Positions 32,701-46,400 of a stretch of DNA of 64,000 bases are shown piece after piece. Position 1 is the stretch's first letter, and every line of letters starts with the position of its first letter. The notes below the pieces were generated by a model. It was not told where the DNA came from. It did not search any database and saw only the letters and a list, made by a program, of their open reading frames with translations. This DNA comes from Ciona intestinalis. Lineage: Eukaryota; Chordata; Ascidiacea; Phlebobranchia; Cionidae. The translations under genes were made by a program, and so were the position numbers. Location of the stretch: contig NC_020173.2 in the NCBI RefSeq assembly GCF_000224145.3, positions 6,187,961-6,251,960 on the forward strand, in the 5' to 3' direction.

Positions 32701-35368
32701 TAGCCTAGCAACAGACTAGTATGCAAATAATTTGTAAGATTTTTCACAACAATCACCCACAAGGTTACATACGTGGTAACTCGTAAGCGGGCACGAGGTG
32801 TATAAAACAGAACACTCGTGTTATAACAACTGTCGTTGCCCCACCATGCGAGGTTAAATAAGTTACATATGTGGTAACTCGTAAGCAGGCACAAGGTGTA
32901 TAAAACAGAACACCCGTGTTATAACAACTGTCGTTGCCCCACCATGCGAGGTTAAATAAGTTACATATGTGGTAACTTGTAAGCGGGAACAAGGTGTATG
33001 GAACAGAACACCCGTGTTATAACAACTGTCATCGCCCCATCATGCGAGGATAAATAAGTTACATACGTGGTAACTCGTAAGCGGGAACAAGGTGTATGGA
33101 ACAGAACACCCGTCTTATAAAAACTGTCATCGCCCCGTCATGCGAGGATAAATAAGTTACATTCTCACCGTAGTTTAGCCTTTTGATCGGCAGAAGCGGA
33201 GCCAGCAATGTTAACGTTAACTTGTGAAGATGAGACGTCCCATATTCCATCCTTGTGCCCTCGGAATTCCTACAAATAAAGCGGTAGATTTAGTAGGCAC
33301 CTATGGGCGCGCATGCATTGATGCATACCATTGAATATGTTATAATAGGGGTGGGGTAAAAAAGGGCATGTTTTTCTCGACCCATTTGAGAGTAAACAAA
33401 GAATATTTACAAATTTATATACCCATATCGGTACCCTTGGGATTCCAAAAGAGCGTTGTTAACTATTCAAAACACGATTAGGATTCTTAGGAAATATGGG
33501 ATATAGTTGCTTACGGTATCCATCTTATGCATCAACTAATAAGATAATAACATGGGATGGGATCTAAACACCACCCTAATTTTCCAAAAGATAGGTGCCT
33601 ATACGTGGCAGTCTGGCGGATGTCATAAAATATTAATGACATGAAATGGTTGGTGGAGCAGGCAGTGTTTCACTTGTAAACAATTGATTTTATCATTTTA
33701 ACCAACATATAACAAAGGTGCTGCAACTAGGAAATACTGCCTCAGTGGTATAAATAATAAATACAATGGAAAACACTACATTTTATTAATTAGATACAAA
33801 TCCTAATTAGTTAAACCATATCTCTAAAACACCACCATACCTGCACAGCTTTACAAATAACATTGGCAGAAGGTTTGAAACTGGACACAAGTTTGCTTGT
33901 CCCAGTTTTGTACGTTGTTTTCAACCTTTGTGATAATTGACTGGAACTGATCCCGGAGGATTTTCCTTTGATGTTGCTCTGAATAAAATATTTCATTTCA
34001 TCGAACACAAAGTTATTAAATACATTTAAACCACAAACCGGAGTAAAGAGTATAGGAGTATTTATGATTGTGTATCAGTATGTTATAGCTTTTTGGGTGC
34101 CATGTTTAAAATACAATAATTCATTCCATTAATGAAATGTATTCGAAAAAAACTATTATTAAACAAATGTTTCATTTGATCACCCACAAAGTTACATACG
34201 TGTTAACTCATAAGGGGTTTAAAACAAAATAGCGGTGTAGCTTCTATATAAATATATAAATAAATGTGAGGATAAATAAAGACATTCATTCCTTTGTTTG
34301 GTGTTGCTAAGGAGGTTATTGGCGCATGAGTATGTGTGGGATTTCATAAAAACTAATGTGTCAGTATGGCGCGTAATATGGAAGATCTTATAAAATATTT
34401 ACCACAACACAACACAATACATCATAATTATTTATTTACTTTCAATATATCTAATCCATTAGTTGGGGCGAGTTCATTTTTATCTGAAGGTGCATGATCA
34501 CATGTTTGTAGTTTTTCATTCAACGCCGTAATCGTTTTTCTAAGTTCAGTATTCTCGGTGTATATTTCACTAAATTCATCTTCTATTTGGTCGAACAATG
34601 AATGGAGTCGGGTCCTCATTCTACGTGGCAGGACAGATGCTCGTTTGGCTGTAAATATAAGAAGGTAGTGTTATACAAACACTTTATTCCGATGAATGTA
34701 ACTTCATTTTAAATTGCAAGAAAACGAAACAAGTTTCATACACCTCATGCCCGCTAAAGAGTTACCATGTATGTAACTTATTTATCCTCGCGTGACGGGG
34801 CAACGACACCCCGTGCCCGTTTACGAGTTACCACATATGCAACTTTGTGAGTAATTTTTCACTATGTGGCTGACAGCTTGGACAACCCCACACACCCACA
34901 GTAGCAGCGAGGAGCATTGCACCTGTTACCTCTACGGCTCTACTTTAGAGGCAGGCACAACCGCACAACTGCTGTGCCATGGTGCGACACAAATGGACAT
35001 TATACAAACCAGTTTTAAGATTTCCAACATGAAATGACAGTATATATATATATATTAAACAACATTCATCAACTTAAATTATACAGAAATATATTAGAAA
35101 TCAATCAACACGATCTACATACCATACTGCTAGTGCTAAACCCTTAGCTATTTACCCTTAACCAATAGTCCAAATTTTTGGATAAAATCACACAGACTTA
35201 TTTATTAATTTCTATTAAATATATATGAAGGTAAAACTCAAATCAAATACAATACTTACAATTTCTGTAGTTTTCATTTTGGAACGCATTGTCGTCTTTA
35301 TCTTTACTAGAGGCACGACCGAAAGGAAGTTGTTTTTTATCTTCCTTTTTCACGCTGGTCCCTTCCAT
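26798..35368 (-). CDS. WDR37: WDR37, WD40-repeat protein
   Basis: Nine exons join in frame to 479 residues (human ~494): 35260-35368, 34440-34648, 33841-33978, 33169-33269, 31154-31335, 29557-29764, 28102-28252, 27321-27470, 26798-26989. The N-terminus has [19 protein letters not shown] followed by a short coiled coil ([15 protein letters not shown]) and the block [20 protein letters not shown], which is specific to WDR37. WD blades follow: [10 protein letters not shown] ... [18 protein letters not shown] ... [70 protein letters not shown]. Vertebrate WDR37 pairs with PACS proteins and is linked to calcium homeostasis; that role is inferred. Introns contain SINE-tail and 97-bp arrays and MITEs. 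Confidence 0.95.
27595..27782 (+). mobile_element. TA-type MITE (Cimi-1-like)
   Basis: Left end TATAGTAGGGTGGGGAAGAT followed by the family core (AACGG ... TGAGGACACAG ... TACTACCAAAATGGG). The right end is damaged. Other copies lie at 30391, 33342 (decayed), 35727, 36501, 47537 (truncated), 47887, 53055, 53911 and 59683. Confidence 0.8.
28960..29430 (-). repeat. ~97-bp minisatellite, five units
   Basis: Minus-strand units in WDR37 intron 6, each with ACTGTAGGACCTCACCCATA or a close variant. Confidence 0.92.
29808..30130. mobile_element. CATAGGC-family copies, nested or tandem
   Basis: Two left ends in a row (CATAGGCGTCAAACCTGGGG and GGGTCCCAAACCTAGGGTGG), then internal sequence and a decayed right end, suggesting insertion of one copy into another. 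Confidence 0.55.
30391..30586. mobile_element. TA-type MITE, full length
   Basis: 196 bp with inverted ends TATAGTAGGGTGGGAGAAGA and TCTTCCCCCACCCTACTATA. WDR37 intron 5. Confidence 0.9.
31370..31580 (+). repeat. SINE-tail units, two copies
   Basis: Units with GCATGGCAGGGCAACAACAG and TATAACATGGGTGTTCTG, immediately upstream of WDR37 exon 5 in the intron. Confidence 0.85.
32757..33165 (-). repeat. SINE-tail tandem array, four units
   Basis: Units with TAACTCGTAAGCGGGCACGA and GCGAGGTTAAATAAGTTACA. The array ends directly at the donor site of WDR37 exon 4 (33169). Confidence 0.92.
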
Positions 35369-37499
35369 TGCGACTCAATTCATGGGCGACGTTTTAGATA
35401 TTGCAAATATAACTGTATCGTGGATCATATATTGTAAATAAACCGTCTTTATAACTCCCTAAGTTACTATAAAGATAACACCAGCATATATAACTATAGT
35501 TTACAACAGAATAAAAAACAACCTAAAGGGCTTTTTTCTTTTTCGCCACGCATGAGCGATTTTGATATTTTTTGCCAAAACATTTGAGGAAGTAAGTAAC
35601 AGATATAAGTTGTAAACATATTGAGATATAACGTTAAAATAATTGATATATATAATCTTTCTGTAGGTCACATTAGGTCAATCCACCGTTAAAAGGTAAT
35701 ATCGGTGTATCTCGTTTAATATGTAGTATAATAGGGTGGGAAAGATGGGACACCTTTTTATTGTATTTCCTCGTCCCATTTAGCAGTAAACAATATAAAT
35801 TCAAAGAATCATAAAACCGTATCCTCACGACTCCCATAGACCGCTGTTAATTGTTTAAAACACGAACAGGATATTTGGATATTATGAGCTAAAGGTGTCC
35901 CATCTTCTCCCATCCTACTGTATAACAAGCAACGCTTTTGTATATACTCCACAAACGTACTTAACTAAACGGTATTTCATTATAATGCGTATGTGACTAA
36001 GAAACTACCAAAACACCTTAAATTGCGTACTTAAAATATACTTCTCAAATTTTCGTTCGTTTCTATTAGCAATATACGCTTTCCCAGCCCGCACGTTTCG
36101 ATCGTGTTAAATCAAATGGTATCAATTTAATGAATCATAAGTGACTGCATTAGTCATACACACATATTGAACAAGGGCTCTTTTTCTCGTTTCGACTATT
36201 TTTAACCATTTAACCTCCGCATATATTCATATACACAATGATGCCGTTTTAGGCGCTCTAATGAGTGGGCTTAATGAACTATACCCTCATAACACTCTAC
36301 TCTTACCGTTAGCGATCTAAATAAACAGATAAATAAGCTACGTTGATTGCACTTAGCCATGTTGTGTCGATTACGTCATTTGTTGTAAAACTAGAACCAC
36401 TTGGCTTATGAAAGCTAAGGTGCTGGGTAAATAAATAGACTACGCATAGAACAACTTTGTGACAGTAGGAAACCAAAGGCGCATTCTTTCGCAGGTTTTA
36501 TATAGTGGGATGGGGAAAGACCGGACACTCTAGCACATAATATCCAAATAACCCGAACGTGTTTTAAACAATTAACAACGGTCTATGGGAGTCCTAAGGA
36601 TACGGTTTTACGATTCTACGAGAAAATAGATTGAAAAGGTGTCCCATCTTCCCCCACCCTACTATATATTGGGTTCGAGGCTTAACGTTGCTACCATTGT
36701 AGGCGTATATGTCCTTTAACAAGACACTGGACCCCAATGGCTCTAACCCAGTGATTTCTTATGGTTTTTTCCAAATAGTCAGCGGGCACGAGATTACGCT
36801 ACAAAACTAGCAGCGTCTTCCAGCGCAATTTTACGCCAATATTTATCGACGTAAGAGCGCGCTACATACTTTATAACGCTGTAACACCAGACGCGTTCTA
36901 CGCATACCGTATCAAGTAAAGAAAGTTTCAGTTTATAGAAAACACGTTTAGAGCAGGCAGCGTGTAAGGAATTAATTACATATATGTGTATTAGCTTTTG
37001 AGATGCAGCACAATGACTTGTAATTATGTATAGTTGTAAAAGTTAAATAAACTTTTTTTTTTTAAGTTTAGGTTTTTAAATGTCATTACATCAATTAAAA
37101 CTGAAATTATACGCACTTAAATACCATAATGTACCATGTTATTACTTTTTTTATGATAATTTTGTATGTAATACGGTTTATTTTGGTGGTAGTAAAGAAC
37201 CCTCCCCCACCTTGTTTGCAAACCACCAACCCCCAACTACTAACCCCCTAACCATCAACCTCTAACACTTTCCACCAGCCTATTCTGCTATGTACCGGAG
37301 GATTCTTCACTAGTGCCTTTATTTTAAATTAACACACAACGTTTATTTGTAGGCCATGTAATGTTATACTGCCAATCAGCTTTAAACATTAATAAATACT
37401 CAATTCTATCTTGAAATAATAAAAAAAGGAACAAAGCAGCTGTAGTTGCCCTGCCACGGAAGGATAAATAAGTTTCATTCATTCAATCAAAATTTGATA
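35369..37499. promoter_or_regulatory. divergent WDR37/NEK9 intergenic region
   Basis: 2.1 kb between divergent genes, presumably holding both promoters. Two full TA-type MITEs lie here (35727-35923 and 36501-36667). A SINE-tail end (GGATAAATAAGTTTCATTCA) directly precedes the NEK9 start. No specific promoter element is identifiable. Confidence 0.45.
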
Positions 37500-40400
37500 A
37501 TGAATCGTGGAGTTGGAAGAAATCTTGACATTGCTAAGCAAACTCGTTCAAGAAGCGTTTCTCCCAATCCAGGTCATGGGGAATCAAAACAGAAAGCGAA
37601 TTTAAACAATAACCATTCCACAAAACCCCTTATATCAACTGGTGAACCACTTAAAAGGATTAAAAGAAATGAAACAAAATCCGCTACTGTGAAACACCCA
37701 GCTTCAATTGCAAATAAAGGAATGAAAGAACCAACTACTATCATCAGGAAATCAAAGTGAGAAATTTTAACAACTTAAATTAGTAAAGAACTAATTTAAG
37801 TACTTTATATGCTAACCACTGCCCATAACATAACATTTTTTATTTATCGCTCGAAAACTAGAGCGCAGATAATATTTAAACACCCAAGAAAAGGTAATTA
37901 ACAGTGCTGAATTCACTTCCTATGCAAAACATCTAACTTTTGCATTTTACTTGGATTTTGGGTTTTCGCAAAAATGTGTGTGTCACAATAATGTCACAAA
38001 AGAGTTTATATGCAACAACGAAGAGAAGGATATCTGCAGTGAATAATCTGCCCCCCTATTTCATATGCTAACTCCTAACCACTTCCTATTATACCCTTAA
38101 CACTAACCCTTAAATCTTATTTTCATTCTGCCATAAGAGAATCAGACACACAGTACACTAGTACCTAATTTTTCTTTTTCAGCCTTTTGTTTATCATCAA
38201 ATTGACAATTTACTTTACCAGACAAATCCTCTACAAAGCACCCACCAAACTATTACTTGTATCCAACAAATGCAAATATGCAGCAGCGCTGGAGAAATCT
38301 GTCCTACCAGATGTAGTTGCCATCTTATACCATTATGACAGCAATAACTTTGATTCTTTACTTGCTCTTATTTGTGCATCGTTGCCTCCTGGACAAAAGG
38401 TTTGTTAATATGTGGTGTGCAACATTGTTTTTGTGTTATATGGCTGATAATTTAAACAACCCATAAAGAACTACTGAGTTGGACCAATCACTGTTTAGTG
38501 TCTTGCCCAAGGACACATACACCCACAATGGTAGCAGTGTTAAGTCTTAAACCTGTATCCTCTGGGCTGCAGGCAAGCGTACTCACCACTTTGCATTAGC
38601 ACCAGACAAGAGAAATACTAAATTAAAAACAAATAAACAACAATATACTTTTTAAATTTAAATCAGAGATAAAAGCTTATTTTCTTTATTACAGCTTCCT
38701 ATTTGAATGACATACTAGTTTATCATAAATTTTGGGAAACATTCCTACTCCCATAATCGTGATTTATATTTATGAAGAATTTTATATTTCAGGTAAATTC
38801 TGTCGCTTTTTTAATGACCAGTAAACCAAGTGGAATGTTAATGGTTCCGTTGAATAACGGGCAAGGGAATATGGGGCCTACAAGCAAACTGACGTCAAAG
38901 TTATGGCCAGGTTTGTTTTATATTTGCTCAACTTTTATAAGTTATTAGAAGTTATAAGTTATGTGTTACTGGAAATATAGGTTATGTAGGTTAGAAGAAA
39001 GGTGTTTTGATGTAAATATTTGGTATTATGTTCAATAAGTTAAACTTTGGGGCTTTATACAACCAGCATAATAAATGAACATTTTATATGGGTAAGGTCC
39101 TATAGCATGGCGCGTCATGGGCCTGAGAATTAAGCCAGAGTTCATCCACACATGTATGACTTAAAACTCAGAGAAAGTTAAAGTTTAAGCTACTACAAAG
39201 CTACTGTTATGTTAAATTTAAAATAACAGCTTCTGTACTTTTTAGTAACATGTTTAGTATTTCTCATCCAATAATTTCTAATAAAGTTCTAAGCCTTAAA
39301 CGCCCCTAAGCACTAAAATAATAAGGGGCATAAGCCGCATAAACAGATAAAAGCCAGCATAATTTACCTCTTATTTTAACAGGGAAATTCTTCAAGGCTT
39401 TATTTGAAAGATTTGTGAATGTGAATGCAAAGAATTGTCGGCTGGATCTTGTAGCAGTTGGAAATCAAAACCAAACCTTCATTCCCCAACTTGAACAAAT
39501 AATTGGTGAGATAATATGTGTGTGCCAGGATCATTGCACCATAAAGCTTATATAATGTATATGAAAAAGAGTAATTTATTTATCCTTGCACGGCAGGGCA
39601 ATGACAATCGTTTTTACACTAGTGTTCTGTTTCATACACCTGGTGCCCGCTTACAAGTTACCACAAATGTAACTTGTCTATCATCGCATTGCAGGGCAAC
39701 GACAGTCGCTTTTACACTATCGTTTTATTGCATACACCTCCTGCCACTTACCAGTTCCCATGTATGTAACTTTGTAGGTGAATCTATTCTAAGTTGGTGA
39801 GGTCTTTATTAAGGACCTGGGGTTTAGGCCCAAAATGTACCTTTACCTTTATAGTGATATAACCGTATCTACAGGAGCCCCTGTGTTTATATCAAATGAG
39901 ATGCTTGGTATGGACACCATACTAGATGTGGGAGATGGTAAACAAACTGTTGGTGAATTTTACTTTAAATCTGACAAGCTGCGTTCATTCAACAACGGGT
40001 CGTATCAAACAATCGATTTGTTCGAAAAAATAAGAATGGTTGGAAAAGGTGGGAGGTTGTTCTTATCTTTGTCCGGCTAACACTTTCTGTTTCATTTTTA
40101 ACTGTGAATGAGTGAGTATAAATGTATCTTGTTTATCCTCGCATGGCGGGGCAACGGCAGTCGTTATAACACGTGGTTCTGTTTCGTACACCTCGTGCCT
40201 GCTTACAAGTTGCCTCCTATGTAACTTTGTGGCATTGTGGGTGATTGTTTTTATGTACGACAGACAATTTGAACAACCCATTAGTAACCACTTGGTTGGA
40301 GCCAGCTTTCCCAAGTCTTGCCCTAGGACACATACGCCCACAATGGTAGTAACCACGATCTTCGAACTCTGTTAAAAAGTCTTACACTATATACACATAT

Positions 40401-43400
40401 TAATGGTCTTATTAACACATTTCACCATCCAGGAGCATTTGGTACAGCTGTTTTATACAAGAAGAAAGATGATAACTCACTTGTTGTTTTAAAAGAAATA
40501 AATATGAGTGAACTGAACAGTCAGGAGCGACAAATGGCAATGAACGAAGTAAGTAATATCTCTTTTTGGGTTAATGTATATATATTAATTATAGGGTTAC
40601 CTATAAAAGCTGCCATAAGCATGAATAGGAAAGCAATAAACTGCTTCGCTTTTATCAGGCCCTATGTAGAAAATCATAGCAACACTAACCCTGTTTTATT
40701 TTAAATAAAGTTATATTGCTAATGTAACGTTACACCTGCAATTTTACCTTACAATAAGGTTGACTTTAAATATGGCCTTTAGATACGGCCTTTACATTTG
40801 GCCTTTAGATATAGGCCTAATCTTTAAATATGGCTTTTACATTTGGCTTTTAGATAAGGTCTTTAGATAGAACCTTTACATTTGGCCTTTATACGGCCTT
40901 TAAATATGGCCTTTAAATTTGGCCTTTACATTTGGCCTTTAAATTTGGCCTTTAGATATGGCCTTTAGATATGGCTTTTATATTTTGCCTTTAGATATGA
41001 CCTTCAGATATAGCCTTAACATTTGGCCTTTAAATCTGGCCTTTAGATCGTACTTTTACGTTTGGCCTTAGATATGGCCTTTAGATATGGCCTTTGGACA
41101 TGGCCTTTAGATCCGACTTTACATTTGGCCTTTAGATACGGCCTTTAGATATGGCCTTTATATTAACATGTAGGGTGCTACTGCATGGGCCTAGCCACAT
41201 ATAAAGTTCTACAATGAAGTTTACCTATATTGTATTTCACAACAGACGCGTGTACTAGCCATGTTAAATCACCCCAACATAATATGTTACTACGATACAT
41301 TTGAAGATAATGGGGTCTTAATGATTGAAATGGAATACGCTGATGATGGGACTTTAGCGCAATTCCTCGCTAAATCTGTGAGTATTTTATAGATATCATA
41401 TATTGTAGTAAACATTTGTTAAAAGATTTCTTATTAAAAATGTATATAATTAATAAATTTAATGCAACATTGAGTATAAAGTGCTTGAAATTTGGTATAT
41501 GATTGGAAATCATTTGTAAACACATACAATTAGTGAAGAAATCTTTTTATCATTATATAACTGAATGAATGAATGAATGTAACTTACTTTATCCTCGCAT
41601 GGAAACTAAACAATAAAGCATGGAATAATTAAAACGAGTATCAGAATGTACAAGTTATTTTTTAGAGTTACATGCAATGTTTATTTTACATTGTGCGTAC
41701 CAGGCTTTAGACATTATCCTAACTTTGGTATTAGATGAAAAGTTATTTAATTTCTGCATCAGGGGGCCTCCATAACATGCCATGTGTTAATATGCACTGA
41801 TACCTAACACAAGTTATGTTATGTTTACCAAGTGTTCCAAGTACGAGTGTGTTGTTATAACATCCCACTTACACCACTGTCTATTGTTCAACATTTCTAT
41901 AAAAAGTGAACCACAGAGAAAACAGTGTTTCCTGTTATTTTTTCATTTCCAAAAACCGTAAAAAATAAAAATTTAAAATAAAAAATAAATTTGGAAACAC
42001 TAAAATTTTAAAAATATTTTTTTTTAAATATTAAAACATACGGAAAATAATTGAAATAACTATCTGGTGGTTTTTGCGGCTACTTCAGTAGTAAATCTGT
42101 CAAAGTCTAACCATCCATGATGAACTTTTTAAAAACTTTTTGCCTGTAGGAATCTGCTATTGAAGAAAAGAAGATATTTTCCATGTTTTCGCAAATTGTG
42201 TCGGGCCTAGCTCATATGCATGACCAGAAAGTTCTACATAGAGATCTTAAAACTGCAAATATTTTCCTCACAAAAGAGGGAGTTGTGAAGATCGGAGATT
42301 TTGGTGTTTCTAAAGTTATCTCTTCAAGGATTGCAGCAAATACTGTTTTAGGTTGGTATATAGGCTAACTAACTTATTTATAATTGCATGTGTTATGTAT
42401 GTATTTATATATATATATATATGTGTGTATATGTATGTGTGTGTTTTATCTGTTAACTGTTATGCACTTGAACATTTAATAAAATCTGGGGTGACATTGT
42501 AAAAATGCTGTTACACTTATAGTTGTCAAACATAGGAAACCTCATTGATTAATGTGATGAATGCAATATACTTTGGCTCTGCTTGTTTGTATAGACACCT
42601 AACAGCAGGGTAAAATCTAGGGTGACATTGTAAAAATACAGTTACACTCATAGTTATCAAACATAGGAAACCTCATTAATTAATGTGGTGAATGCAATAT
42701 ACTTCGGCTTTGCTTGTTTGTATAAACATATATTGCATACTAATGTTAGTATACAGACAAACATTGCATATTATTGTTAGTGTTATGAAGAAGTACCTAT
42801 GTTTTACATTAAATAGCTAACCCTTAAACTCAAGATTATGTATAAGGTGTAAATACAATATGTTTTCTGCTTATATTATATAGGCTTAATTGTAAACATA
42901 CAGCAGGCACCCTGTAATAATGGTTACAATGTTTGGTGTTATAAACATATATATAAGTTTTATAATAACCAACCACCACCACCAGCAAGGCTTTATCTTT
43001 ACCACTTTATCTAATCTTTGTAAACAACACCAGGCACCCCGTATTACATTTCACCTGAGATATGCGAGGGAAAGTCCTATGACGAGAAATCCGACATCTG
43101 GGCGCTTGGTTGTATACTATATGAGATGGTTACACGACAACGAACCTTTGAAGGGACTAACCTCCCTGCTCTAGTTAACAAGATAATGCAAGGAAGCATC
43201 CCTCCGATAAGGGGTGATTACTCCAATGATATTCGTAGACTTATAAAAGACATGCTGCAGAAAGATCCAGAGTAAGTTTGGACTTTGTACATAAAGCTTA
43301 TACATTATACATGTTGTATATTGTGGTTTATTCATCCGCACGCGACCATATAATAGGCTTATCACTTTGCAAATAGAAGGCCCTTTATTTTTACCATTAT

Positions 43401-46400
43401 TAAAGTGGTAAATAGGAAATATTAATATTGTTTTTTTCCACCTAACATAAATTTATATTTATCTCTTTAAATACTGTAACAAAAATCAGATTAAAATATT
43501 AAAATATTCCTCCTTTTTTAAGTCCATTTTTAATAAATACATACGTTTTTCACAGTCTAAATTTGTTGTGTGTTTTGCAGCCTAAATGTAAAACATATAT
43601 ATATATGTTATGTAGTATATATAACATAATATAATGTATTTTCAGTCTAAATTTAATGTTTGTATTTTCAGTCTAAATTTAATATATATGTATGTTATGC
43701 GTGTATAATTTAATGTGTATTTTTCAGCTTACGGCCAACAGCAAGTGTATTAGAAAGTGAACGAATGCCGGAACTTCTCGTGAAGCATGGTTGTAGTGAA
43801 AGGAATCATATGATTACAACATCACGTGAATCTAATGATAGAAGAAACCATGAAACCACGAGATCTGTGCTGTATCTTTACAATACATTCGATATGCACC
43901 TTACACCTATCGAAGGACTCCCTTCAAAAGTTAAAATTAGACAGGTGAATGAATGTAATTTACTTTATAATGGCGTGTGGCTGGAAAATGACAGTCGTTA
44001 TAACATGGGTGTTCTGTTTCATATACCTCGTGCCAGCTTACGAGTTAAATATGTTACTTTGCAGGTGATTATTTTTTGTTTTTTTTATGTGTGGCTGATA
44101 ACCCCACATGTAAGTTATAATTTCGTATTATCCACACAAGTGCTTTGATTTTATTTAAATAAATGACTAATGTTGCTATTTATTCAAACTATATATATAA
44201 TAGAATACTGCTTGTTGGAGTTGAGTTTTGTCCGTTAAATTTTTCATAGCGCTTGATCCTGACAGTATTTAGTTACGAGAATCGTCCAACTTCATGAGCA
44301 TTAGATTAGAACTTATTATACTTCCAATGCTTTGTAATGTAGGAACACCTTTACCCAACAATAGCACAAGTGTTATACCAAATTGAAATGACCCCATAAT
44401 TACTAAGTGATAATAATGTTCAACTCTGGCATGAACCTTAGGTCCCATAGCGCCCTCGCCGTAGGACCTCACCTATATAGAATAGAATAAAATATCACAA
44501 TAGAACAGGAACAGCCCCAAAATTTTCACAACTATTTTTCCACCCTGCATTTAAAAGAATGAAGGTTTTGATATTAATAGATTGTTACCTGTGTATTAAA
44601 CCTCAGGTTTTAGCTTTTCAAAATCAAGTAACAAATTGAAACTGCCCAAGAATATCAGTGAAATTTTCCTGTTGCATTTAAATATACAGTATTTTTCAAA
44701 AACAAATGCTTTAAAAAACGTCATGAATTAGCTTTGTCACTGGTATTTAAAATTCAAATTTGTTCCTATTGTATTTAAATACACATTATTCTTCAAAAAA
44801 ATGTGTTTTTTTATGAAACTTCCCTAAAATGTCAGTGAATTTTTTTCCTATTTCTTTTAAATATACAGTATTTTTTTATAAACCAATATTTTATTCACCT
44901 CCAGGTTGCTGTAGGAACCAACCATGTAGTTGTTGTTACCACAGAAAGAGTTGTTTATTCTTGGGGTGAGAATGCATACGGACAACTTGGTCATGGACAT
45001 CTTGAACCGGTTGCAAAACCCCACGTCATAGAGGCCTTGAAAGGGAAACCAATCACAACGTAAGTTATGTTTATATCTGACTGGTCTCTTTCTCAGGATT
45101 TTTGACTTGATGTTGTCCTACTACTGTTATATTTTACGTTGGTGTTAAATGAGATTTAATCCAGAGTTGGCTAAGTATCAAAAATTGTATATCCATACTC
45201 TATTCTATATGGGTGAGATCCTACAGTGAGGAATGTCATGGGACCTGGGATTTAGGCCAGAGTTGGCCCATTACCCCAACATTGTATATGCACATTCTAT
45301 TCTATATGGGTGAGATCCTACAGTGAGGCATGACATGGCACCTGGGATTTAGGCCAGAGTTGGCCCATTACCCCAACATTGTATATGCACATTCTGTTAT
45401 ATATGGATGAGGTCCTACAGTGAGGTATGCCATGGGACCTGTATATGCAAAACATTATATATGCACATTTTATTCCATATGGGTGAGGTTCTATAGCATG
45501 GCATGCAATGGCACCTAGAGTTGGGCCATAGTTGGCTCATTACCAAAATAGTCTTGACATGCATAAAGCAGCAAATAGTGCACAGAATACGAAATAACAT
45601 AAGATCGCCCGATTTTGACTTAACCACAAACATTGATGTACTATCCAAATACACTGTAATTGTACCTTCACATCTCCCACATCCATTCTGCCTTTGTTCA
45701 TTTGCAAACATTTCTGACTTTAGCAAACACATTTATCACGAATGTCACTTAACGTTCAATCTATTCACAAATACCAATTTGTTCTCAGCAAATATGACAT
45801 TTATCACCGCAGTAAATTTCCCTACTGCTATAATTAATTACTTGAGTGTAACATCACATTACCCACTGTATTTTATTAATGTTTAATCATTAATGGTTTA
45901 AATTTTGCATAAAATTCATTTAAGTTAGATGACTGTAACGTATTAATCCTTNNNNNNNNNNNNNNNNNNNNNNNNNNNNNNNNNNNNNNNNNNNNNNNNN
46001 NAACATATTTCGAAGATGTTACAACATTACACACCAACTCATCAGGTTCGATTTATTTATTTTATTCATATTCCCAGTGTAGTGGTTTGAGCCCTCACCT
46101 CTAGACCAGAGGAAATGGGTTCAATTCTTGAAGCTGCTACCATTGTGGGTGTATGTGTCCTTTGGCAAGACACTATTACCCTTTTTGCATGGTAAAAAGT
46201 TAATACGAATAGCGATCCGTGTTAACTTTGTTTTTGCGAGTACTTACGCACATAAAAGTGGGTATTAAGGGCAATTGCTCCAACCTAGTGGCCACTAATG
46301 GGCCGTCCAAGTTAATATTTACAAAATATAAAAATAGACCAGGTTTATATCCTATAATTTATACAAGTTACAAGAAGATGGGAAATACAACGAAAAGAAA

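Noticed and set aside
45503..45886. 127-residue plus-strand open frame
   Set aside because: It starts inside minisatellite sequence in NEK9 intron 11. Composition is intron-like and no family is recognisable.
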